Source: Firmicutes bacterium AF25-13AC (GTDB lineage: Bacteria; Bacillota; Clostridia; Lachnospirales; Lachnospiraceae). Taken from it: 64,000 nucleotides of DNA. The stretch spans positions 1-64,000 of the forward strand of contig QUFP01000019.1 in the NCBI GenBank assembly GCA_003478935.1, written 5' to 3'. Made by a program: the position numbers and the translations under genes. The notes under the pieces were generated by a model. That model was not told where the DNA came from. It did no database searches and saw only the letters and a program-made list of their open reading frames with translations. Below, in pieces: positions 57,349 to 64,000 of the stretch; positions within the stretch are counted from its first letter, which is position 1; every line of letters starts with the position of its first letter.

Positions 57349-57403
57349 TATTTACTTGAATCTTTCTATCATTTTCAATATTGTTTTATTTACTTTCAAT
57401 ATT
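57349..57403 (-). promoter_or_regulatory. Promoter and AraC-type operator of the DUF5107-GH2 operon
   Basis: Two direct repeats TTTCAATATT (plus strand 57373-57382 and 57394-57403) lie exactly 21 bp apart, two helical turns, as in AraC-family sites. On the minus strand the proximal repeat supplies the -35 TTGAAA (57373-57378), and TAAATA (57349-57354) is the -10, 18 nt away. This is the layout of an activator overlapping the -35. Confidence 0.55.
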
Positions 57404-57602
57404 TGCTTTTACTATACTACTGTTTTGCTTGAAATACATTATCTTTCGTTGCGGTTGTGTTTTAAAATATTGCTCTGTTGTTTTTTCCTGCATTCTAAGT
57501 TAAAATGTAATTATTCAGAGCCATGCAAAATTATTTTTTGCTAAACTTACGGTAAAGCAGAAAACAATTTCTTATGACAAAGTATAAAAAAAGGAGATTT
57601 TT

Positions 57603-58442
57603 ATGAAATCGCACGAACCCTTTATTGAACCTGAATCAACATATTATGTCTACTCGCCAAGTCTCTTGGGACGAAGCATGTTTTTTTATCCGCTTATATG
57701 CGGTCATTTTTTCTATGCACCAGGCTATCATCTGCACCGCGCTTCTTTTGACAGCTTTCTTCTTGTTTATGTCAAAAAAGGAAGCATGTATGTACAAACA
57801 AAAAACGAAAGTTTTAATGCAAAAGCTGATGAATTTATTTTAATTAATTGCTATGAACCGCACAGCTATGGCACAAAAACAGGAAGCGAATGTCTCTGGT
57901 GCCATTTTGACGGACCTCTTGCCAAAAACTTTTTTGAATCTATCGTCTCACATCTTGGCACTGTATTTTCTATTGGAAATCCTGCGCCAACCACAAACAA
58001 GCTTGAAGCTATCATTGACAGTTTTTGTCGTTCTTCGATTAAGGAAGCTCTTCTTTCTAAATATATTAATGATATTTTGACAAGCTTTCTGCTCTACAGT
58101 ACTGCCGATAAAAAAAATGACAGCACAGATATGATTGAGACTGTCATTTCCTATATCAATGAACATTTTAAAGAAGATCTGCCAGACAAAGTGCTCGCAT
58201 CAGCTGCTGGATTAAGCTCTTATCATTTTATTCGCGTATTCAAACGAGAGACTGGCTTTACTCCACATGAGTATGTCATAAATACGAGGCTAAGTAATGC
58301 ACGTTACTTGCTTCGCAACACTACCATGTCTGTCAAGGATATCTGCTTTTCATGTGGCTTTTCAAGTGAAAGTGCCTTTTGCATCACTTTTAAAAAAAGA
58401 GCTAAAATGACACCGGCTCAGTACAGGCAAAATGGAACATGA
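57603..58442 (+). CDS. AraC-family transcription regulator
   Basis: A 279-residue regulator with an N-terminal cupin-like sensor domain (HLHRASFDSFLLVYVKKGSMYVQT and later CLWCHFDG) and a C-terminal double helix-turn-helix (about 180-275; FKEDLPDKVLASAAGLSSYHFIRVFKRETGFTPHEYV and SCGFSSESAFCITFKKRAKMTPAQYR). It is divergent from the DUF5107-GH2 operon, which it very likely controls. AAGGAGA lies before the ATG. The inducer is probably the sugar processed by the operon. Confidence 0.9.
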   Translation: MKSHEPFIEPESTYYVYSPSLLGRSMFFYPLICGHFFYAPGYHLHRASFDSFLLVYVKKGSMYVQTKNESFNAKADEFILINCYEPHSYGTKTGSECLWCHFDGPLAKNFFESIVSHLGTVFSIGNPAPTTNKLEAIIDSFCRSSIKEALLSKYINDILTSFLLYSTADKKNDSTDMIETVISYINEHFKEDLPDKVLASAAGLSSYHFIRVFKRETGFTPHEYVINTRLSNARYLLRNTTMSVKDICFSCGFSSESAFCITFKKRAKMTPAQYRQNGT

Positions 58443-58455
58443 TCTTTTTGTTTCG

Positions 58456-58484
58456 TTGACTTTCCCTGCTGTTTCTGCTAGGAT
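58456..58484 (+). promoter_or_regulatory. ClC gene promoter
   Basis: TTGACT (58456-58461), 17 nt, TAGGAT (58479-58484). Confidence 0.55.
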
Positions 58485-58542
58485 TGGAACGGTACAGCAT
58501 CTTTGCTGCTTCCTATAAACAGTTTCTTTGGAGGTCATGCCT

Positions 58543-59829
58543 ATGTTTTCCCCTAAGCTGCGGGAATTTGCCCGCAAATGCTATCTGACCAACATCGGCC
58601 AGAATCTTCTGGTTCTTCTTAAATGGACTGGATTTTCACTTTTGTCAGGTCTTCTGATCGGCGGCGTATCAACACTATTTGCTACTTTGCTTGGAAAAGC
58701 TATACAGCTTCGCGCTGCATACAGCTGGCTTTTATTTCTGCTTCCTGTTGCTGGTCTGGCAATCACTGCTCTTTATCATTTTTGCGGACAGTCAAATGAC
58801 CGCGGTACAAATTTTGTTATTGCCTCAATTCATGCAAATGAAGAGACACCAGCGCGTGTTGCACCTCTTATTTTTATCTCTACGATTCTAACGCAGCTGT
58901 GCGGCGGATCTGCCGGACGCGAGGGTGCTGCACTTCAGATCGGCGGAAGCCTTGGAAATCTTCTCGGTAAAATAGTTCATCTTGATGATGAAGATCGCCA
59001 TGTTCTAATCATGTGCGGCATGAGTGCTGCTTTTGCTGCTCTGTTTGGTACACCGATGGCTGCTGCTGTCTTTTCAATGGAAATGGTTAGTGTCGGCATC
59101 ATGTATTATTCCGCATTAGTTCCTTGTGTAATGTCTGCGCTGATTGGTGCTCACCTTGCTTCTACGTTTGGTGTTCATGCCGAAAAATTTACAATCGTAA
59201 GTATTCCTTCATTTTCCATTGACGGTGCTGCAAAAACAGTTCTTCTTGGAATCTTATGTGCCGCTGTCAGCATACTTTTATGCATTATCCTTCATAAAGT
59301 TGGAGGTCTTTTAAAAACATACGTAAAAAATGTTTACCTGCGCGCAATTGTCTCTGCACTGATTGTTATCGTATTTGCTTTTCTTCTTCCAGATGGCAAA
59401 AGCTATCTTGGTTCCGGAAGCAATCTGATTGAGCAGTCTATTCAAGAAGAAACTATATTCCCAGCAGCCTTTCTTATTAAAATGCTCTTTACAGCAGTCA
59501 CACTTGGCGGCGGCTTTAAGGGAGGCGAAATTGTTCCTTCCTTCTGCGTAGGTGCATCCTTTGGATGTTTCTTTGGAAGCCTTGCTGGATTTGCCCCATC
59601 CCTTTGTGCTGCAATGAGCATGGTTGCTGTTTTCTGCGGTGTCACTAATTGCCCTATTACATCTATTTTGATCGCTTTTGAATTATTTGGCTTTGACTCT
59701 GCCCACTACATGATTTTAGCCATTGCAGTCAGCTATGCAATGTCTGGTTATTATGGTCTTTATGCAGATCAAACAATTGTATATTCAAAGTATCGAACAA
59801 AGTTCATCAACCGCAAGACAAACCATTAA
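58543..59829 (+). CDS. ClC-family chloride channel or antiporter
   Basis: A 428-residue membrane protein of the ClC family. It has the selectivity-filter motifs GGSAGREGAALQIGGSLGNL (with the gating Glu in GREGA), YLGSGSNLIE and GGGFKGGEIVPSFCVGASFG. About ten membrane segments are predicted. The ATG at 58543 follows GGAGG at 8 nt spacing; an upstream in-frame TTG overlaps that ribosome site. No CBS domains. It may be a Cl-/H+ or F- exchanger; the fluoride-specific family has a different filter, so chloride is more likely. Confidence 0.9.
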   Translation: MFSPKLREFARKCYLTNIGQNLLVLLKWTGFSLLSGLLIGGVSTLFATLLGKAIQLRAAYSWLLFLLPVAGLAITALYHFCGQSNDRGTNFVIASIHANEETPARVAPLIFISTILTQLCGGSAGREGAALQIGGSLGNLLGKIVHLDDEDRHVLIMCGMSAAFAALFGTPMAAAVFSMEMVSVGIMYYSALVPCVMSALIGAHLASTFGVHAEKFTIVSIPSFSIDGAAKTVLLGILCAAVSILLCIILHKVGGLLKTYVKNVYLRAIVSALIVIVFAFLLPDGKSYLGSGSNLIEQSIQEETIFPAAFLIKMLFTAVTLGGGFKGGEIVPSFCVGASFGCFFGSLAGFAPSLCAAMSMVAVFCGVTNCPITSILIAFELFGFDSAHYMILAIAVSYAMSGYYGLYADQTIVYSKYRTKFINRKTNH

Positions 59830-59936
59830 ATGTAAAGCAGACATTCGCAATCCGCTTCCGCTGCTGAATTCAAATTGTATGAATTGGGGCGAAAAACACG
59901 CCTTCAAAAAAAAGTTAAGTTTTTTCAAAAAAGTGC

Positions 59937-59965
59937 TTGACTTTTCTCTTGTCTTGTTGTAGAAT
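59937..59965 (+). promoter_or_regulatory. tRNA cluster promoter
   Basis: TTGACT (59937-59942), 17 nt, TAGAAT (59960-59965). Confidence 0.75.
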
Positions 59966-60024
59966 AACTATCGTCGACAGCGAGTAAGAAACAAACGAAA
60001 CAAAAACTTCGATGTTGATGAGAT

Positions 60025-60097
<73 letters not shown>

Positions 60098-60101
60098 CTG
60101 C

Positions 60102-60172
60102 GCGGGTGTAGTTCAATGGTAGAACACTAGCCTTCCAAGCTAGATACGTGGGTTCGATTCCCATCACCCGCT
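60102..60172 (+). tRNA. tRNA-Gly (TCC)
   Basis: Acceptor GCGGGTG/CACCCGC, anticodon loop CTTCCAA, T-loop GGTTCGATTCC. CCA is not encoded. Confidence 0.95.
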
Positions 60173-60199
60173 TTACAGAAGCGATTCTGTATCATATAT

Positions 60200-60271
60200 G
60201 CGCGAGTGGCTCAGTGGTGGAGTATCGCCTTGCCAAGGCGAGGGTCGCGGGTTCGAATCCCGTCTCGCGCT
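60200..60271 (+). tRNA. tRNA-Gly (GCC)
   Basis: Acceptor GCGCGAG/CTCGCGC, anticodon loop TTGCCAA, T-loop GGTTCGAATCC. CCA is not encoded. Confidence 0.95.
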
Positions 60272-60279
60272 CTTATCTA

Positions 60280-60308
60280 AAGAAGGTCGTAAAGATCTTC
60301 TTTTTTTG
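60280..60308 (+). terminator. tRNA cluster terminator
   Basis: AAGAAGGTC pairs with GATCTTCTT (one G-U pair), followed by a T-run. Confidence 0.8.
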
Positions 60309-60321
60309 TGCTTTCTTCCAC

Positions 60322-60349
60322 TTGCTTCTAATTTCTTTTGTGATATAAT
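60322..60349 (+). promoter_or_regulatory. Transglutaminase gene promoter
   Basis: TTGCTT (60322-60327), 16 nt, TATAAT (60344-60349). Confidence 0.65.
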
Positions 60350-60404
60350 AACTGATGCAAAAAATGTCTTACATTTTGTCTTATATTGACACTGAGAGGT
60401 TTTT

Positions 60405-61674
60405 ATGAAACGCTTATTTCATTTTTTATCACTTAGCTTTATTTTTATGCTGTCTTCTATGGCAGTCTGTGGATGTGTCCCTGCCCAGACACCGCTCTAC
60501 TACTTTCATGCAGGTCTTAGCACCTACCATGAGCTTCTTGACGATGTCTTAGGTAAAAGAAGCGAGGTTGATCTTTTCTCTTCAGCAGCAGATTCATCTG
60601 CACCTGTATCATCTGTTACAGAAACGATCTCTTGTGCCCCACTTTATGCAGATTATAGCTACTACCTGCCTTCTCTTGCAGATGATGAAGCAGCAAACTT
60701 TCAGGCTCTTTACACTGGCATACAAGGTTTTCAGAGCACTATTTCACTCCCTGTTGCCGTCAGTTCTGATAATGTCAGCGATTTGATGCATCTTCTTACA
60801 AATGAATGTCCTGAGCTGATGCAGCTGTCATCACGATGGGTTGAACATTCAAATCTGCTTGGTCTTGTTGTATCTGTATCACCTGAGTACACAATATCAA
60901 AGAAAACTTTTGATGCGCAGACAGCAGCTGTTAATACACTTATTCAAAGCTGGCAGACAACGCTGTCGGGACAAAGTGCTTATCAGGCTGAGCTTACTAT
61001 TTACAATTATATCATTGAAAACTGTGTATATTCTACTCAGGCAGACAATTGCCAGAGTGCCTATGGTGCTCTGATTGATGGGCAAGCTAAATGTGACGGC
61101 CGCGCCAAGGCGCTCGTCTGGGGACTTCGAAGCCTCGGCATCAAAAGCTCTGTTATAACAGGAAATACACATGCCTGGGTCATCGCCCACATCGGAGACT
61201 ATGACTACAATGTCGATCCGACTTATGATGACAATGAAAATGACGGCATTCAGCAGCCTTTATGTTACGCATATTTTAATATTCCAGAATCAGCTATCTC
61301 ATCCGATCCATACCCGGCAGATGATTTTTACCAAAGACGAGGCTACCCTGCACTGTGCGCTGGGACTTTAATTTTCATGTTCAGGCCGGTCTATGGATTT
61401 ATGCTGATGACCCTTCGTCAAGTGACCCTGCTTCTGGTACCGCACTTGACCATGCAAGAGCACTCTTTGTCGCGCAGGCAGAAAACATCTGGGAAGCGGC
61501 GGTGAAGGTCTTGTAATGATTCGTTTTGAAAATGCATCTGACTACGCTGATGCTGCTGCATCATATAATGACTGGGTCCAATCCTTCATTAACATGCACG
61601 CTGCCGGCTGCAACATTGTAAGCTATGATTTTTCCAATCAGCAGCTCTTAGCAGTGCGACTTTCTTTTTACTAA
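60405..61674 (+). CDS. Transglutaminase-like lipoprotein (two frameshifts)
   Basis: A surface protein with a signal and lipobox-like AVCGC (Cys about 24). The transglutaminase-like core has the Cys in GQAKCDGRAKAL, the His in GNTHAWVIAHIG and the Asp in NVDPTYDD, so the catalytic triad is complete. The frame breaks near 61366-61373 (TTTAATTTTC needs one more A to read TLNFHVQAGLWIYADDP) and again near 61493-61497 (GGAA-GCGG needs one more A to read ESGGEGLVMIRFEN). With both restored the protein ends at 61674, about 423 residues. It may process wall or surface peptides; the partner is unknown. Confidence 0.75.
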
Positions 61675-61725
61675 AAACATATCCAAATAGTTAAAAAAGG
61701 TAATTATTCAGAACCTCATTTGCAA

Positions 61726-61773
61726 AAAAGATCAGTGACAATGGAAGTAAACTCCATTTTCACTGATCTTTTC
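61726..61773. terminator. Bidirectional terminator before dnaB end
   Basis: AAAAGATCAGTGA pairs with TCACTGATCTTTT, with an inner tgga/tcca pair. It ends the convergent transglutaminase and dnaB transcripts. Confidence 0.85.
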
Positions 61774-61798
61774 TATTGCCATCTTAAGTCACAGAATA

Positions 61799-63142
61799 TC
61801 ACTGTGATGTATACTCTTTGTTTCCAAAGCGGCACAAATCTCCCATCCAGACAAGCTCAACAGTTCCAATAGGGCCGTTACGCTGCTTGGCTATGATAAC
61901 CTCTGTGATTCCCTTTGACGGCGAATCCTTATTATAATATTCATCTCGGTATAAAAACATTACAATGTCTGCATCCTGCTCAATTGCTCCTGACTCACGA
62001 AGGTCAGAAAGCATAGGACGATGATCCGTTCTTGACTCACAGGCACGTGAAAGCTGTGACAGCGCGATGACTGGTACATTTAGCTCTCTTGCAAGTGCCT
62101 TTAGAGAACGTGAAATATCTGAGATTTCCTGCTGTCTGCTGTCTCCCTTTCTTGCTCCGCTTCCGCTCATAAGCTGAAGATAGTCAATCATGATACAATC
62201 AAGACCATGCTCAAGCTTAAACTTACGGCATTTAGAACGAAGCTCTGCCACCGTTATACCTGGCGTATCATCAAGCAAAAGCTTTGTGTTTGCAATGATA
62301 CCAGAACTCTCGACAACCTGATCCCAATCACTGTCGGAAAGATTTCCTGTACGAAGTGTCTGAGAATCCACACGCGACTCCATGGCCAACAGACGGTTTA
62401 CTAACTGCTCCTTTGACATCTCAAGAGAAAAGATTGCAACTGTCTTCTTGTCTTTTATGGTCATATTGTGTGCTAAATTTAGTACAAATGCCGTCTTTCC
62501 CATGGACGGACGAGCCGCAATCAAAATAAGATCTGACGGCTGCATACCTGAGGTCTGACGATCCAAATCAGTATATCCAGTAGAAAGGCCAGTTACCATG
62601 CTGTGATTTCGCGATGCAATCTCAATTTTATTTACAACATTTATAACTACATCACGTATCGGCACATAGTCACTTGTTGCTCTTGTTTCCAGAAGACCAA
62701 AAATACGCTTTTCTGTTGATTCCAAGATGGTATTTACGTCTTCTTTTTCCATGTAGCAATCATTTGCAATCTCTTCATTGATACGAATCAGGCGGCGAAG
62801 CAATGCCTTCTCATACACCAGATTGGCATAATAGCGAATATTAACGGAAGTCGGCACCATATTAAGCAGCTCACGGAATGCAGCAATGCTGTAGCTTTCC
62901 GGCGGCACATCCTTGGTCTTTAGCTGCTCTTGAACGGCTACTAGATCTGTTGGCTTTCCCTCATTGTAAAGCTCCGTTATAGCCTCAAACATGGCACCGT
63001 ACTGCCGTCCGTAAAAATCATCCGAATGGATAATCTCACTGGCTGCCGATATAGCTTCCTTGTCCATGAGCATACAGCCGATTACTAACTGTTCGGCCTC
63101 CGTGTTGTGCGGGAGTACTCGTTTTATTAATGCCTCTTCCAT
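61799..63142 (-). CDS. dnaB: Replicative DNA helicase
   Basis: The hexameric replication-fork helicase. It has the N-terminal primase-interaction domain (LPHNTEAEQLVIGCMLMD), Walker A in ARPSMGKTAFVLNLA, CIMIDYLQLM (Walker B) and the RQQEISDISRSLKALARELN segment. At 447 residues it is the usual length; no intein is seen. It follows rplI closely on the minus strand, the usual gdpP-rplI-dnaB order of Firmicutes. Confidence 0.97.
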   Translation of the reverse strand: MEEALIKRVLPHNTEAEQLVIGCMLMDKEAISAASEIIHSDDFYGRQYGAMFEAITELYNEGKPTDLVAVQEQLKTKDVPPESYSIAAFRELLNMVPTSVNIRYYANLVYEKALLRRLIRINEEIANDCYMEKEDVNTILESTEKRIFGLLETRATSDYVPIRDVVINVVNKIEIASRNHSMVTGLSTGYTDLDRQTSGMQPSDLILIAARPSMGKTAFVLNLAHNMTIKDKKTVAIFSLEMSKEQLVNRLLAMESRVDSQTLRTGNLSDSDWDQVVESSGIIANTKLLLDDTPGITVAELRSKCRKFKLEHGLDCIMIDYLQLMSGSGARKGDSRQQEISDISRSLKALARELNVPVIALSQLSRACESRTDHRPMLSDLRESGAIEQDADIVMFLYRDEYYNKDSPSKGITEVIIAKQRNGPIGTVELVWMGDLCRFGNKEYTSQ

Positions 63143-63147
63143 GTTTT

Positions 63148-63594
63148 TTATGCTTCCTGAACTTTAACGGTCAGCTTTGCAGTTACTTCTCTGTGAAGCT
63201 TAACCGGAACAATCGTAGTTCCGCATGCCTTAATAGGCTCTGGCAGAACCATCTTCTTCTTATCAATCTCAAGACCTAACTGCTTCTCGCATGCAGCAGC
63301 GATTTCCTTTGTGGATACAGAGCCGAACAGCTTGCCGCCCTCACCTGTCTTAACACTCAGTACAACTGACTTTTCCTCAATCTTTGCTGCCAACTGCTTT
63401 GCTTCCTCTAACTTCTGTGCTGCAATTCTATCCTCATTTGCCTTCTGTAGCTTCAGATCATTTAAATTCTTTGCTGTTGCTTCAATTCCAAGCTTCTTTG
63501 GAAGCACAAAATTTCTTGCATAACCATCGTTAATCTTTACGCGCTCACCCTTTTTTCCAAGTGATTTTACATCCTGTAATAAAATTATTTCCAT
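63148..63594 (-). CDS. rplI: 50S ribosomal protein L9
   Basis: A two-domain rRNA-binding protein. [40 protein letters not shown] is the standard N-domain, followed by the long helix and C-domain. The ATG at 63594 follows GGAGGAG; at 148 residues it is normal. It stands 29 bp after gdpP and 5 bp before dnaB. Confidence 0.97.
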   Translation of the reverse strand: MEIILLQDVKSLGKKGERVKINDGYARNFVLPKKLGIEATAKNLNDLKLQKANEDRIAAQKLEEAKQLAAKIEEKSVVLSVKTGEGGKLFGSVSTKEIAAACEKQLGLEIDKKKMVLPEPIKACGTTIVPVKLHREVTAKLTVKVQEA

Positions 63595-63623
63595 TTTTTT
63601 CTCCTCCAATTCTAATATCTATA

Positions 63624-64000
63624 TCAGCCCTTCACTTCGTCACCCTTTTCTTCCTGAGCCATAAGCACATCCTTCAACATGCTTCTGGCCTCTCCAAGTG
63701 TGACATTGCGAAGCTGGGCACCTGCGACGTTCATATGACCGCCTCCGCCAAGCTTTTCCATTATGGTCTGTACATTTACCTCATCAATAGAACGGGCACT
63801 AATATAAATCTGATTTTCATATTCTGTCATCACAAATGATGCACGAATGCCACGAATACCCAAAAGCTCATTTGCTGCCTGCGCTGCAATAACTGTCGGA
63901 TTTCCAGTCATGTCACTTGGACATACACTGATTGCATAGCGCTCATGGAACATCTCCACCTCACGCACGGCCTCTGCCTTTGCCTTGTAATCCTCCATAT
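63624..64000 (-). CDS. gdpP: DHH-family phosphoesterase, GdpP-like (5' part outside the window)
   Basis: Only the C-terminal about 125 residues are present, containing the DHHA1 motif GGGGHMNVAGAQL. The gene continues past the right edge. Position before rplI and dnaB identifies it as GdpP, the membrane c-di-AMP phosphodiesterase, although the PAS and GGDEF parts are not visible here. Confidence 0.85.
   Translation of the reverse strand, partial: MEDYKAKAEAVREVEMFHERYAISVCPSDMTGNPTVIAAQAANELLGIRGIRASFVMTEYENQIYISARSIDEVNVQTIMEKLGGGGHMNVAGAQLRNVTLGEARSMLKDVLMAQEEKGDEVKG

Overview
The window looks like a piece of a low-GC, anaerobic Clostridia chromosome, most likely Lachnospiraceae. Supporting signs are the LL-diaminopimelate aminotransferase route, a glnA/ANTAR-regulator pair, a flavodiiron protein, an archaeal-type ProRS under a T-box, a ROK glucokinase and GdpP-L9-DnaB gene order. 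The genus is inferred from gene content only; no search was run.

Layout. 1-7,800: a multi-hairpin repeat-like element, a CwlD-like amidase, a membrane GH18 protein, mecA, a SEC-C protein, citrate synthase and aroA. 7,800-14,440: a minus-strand run glnA-ANTAR regulator-dapL-(structured repeat)-aroA, then lysC, T-box and proS. 14,485-18,063: a SAM-I riboswitch controls metK-rluA and probably lysC; murA lies upstream. 18,472-30,414: flavin reductase, family II pyrophosphatase, a Ser/Glu-rich membrane protein, an ABC exporter, glucokinase, an HD protein, a DegV protein, an unknown nuclease-like protein, a hemolysin III protein, a flavodiiron protein and a second aspartokinase. 30,449-43,706: a deoB-DEAD helicase-GH42 run, two two-component systems around an acyltransferase, a MATE transporter and a DUF2974 protein. 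43,879-49,134: a flavin-based extracellular electron-transfer-like locus. 49,242-59,829: O-acetylhomoserine sulfhydrylase, a CX5R phosphatase, a GH2 / DUF5107-TPR pair with a divergent AraC regulator, and a ClC transporter. 60,025-64,000: three tRNAs, a transglutaminase-like lipoprotein, dnaB, rplI and the 3' part of gdpP.

The most interesting region is 43,879-49,134. An ECF-S/Gx-type membrane protein, a NusG-II domain protein and ApbE sit beside a Tp47-like secreted protein. A divergent membrane protein carries a ferric-reductase-like domain and an FMN_bind domain with the SGAT flavinylation motif. The divergent promoter region carries three copies of the palindrome GTTAG-N6-CTAAC, two of them over likely -10 boxes. 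Together they suggest a regulated surface flavin redox system with a Tp47 homologue as an undescribed partner.

At least eleven single-base gaps interrupt nine conserved genes, including aroA, murA and the pyrophosphatase. Each is restored by adding one base, often in a short homopolymer. This is better explained by sequencing error than by decay, and those genes are annotated as single interrupted genes.
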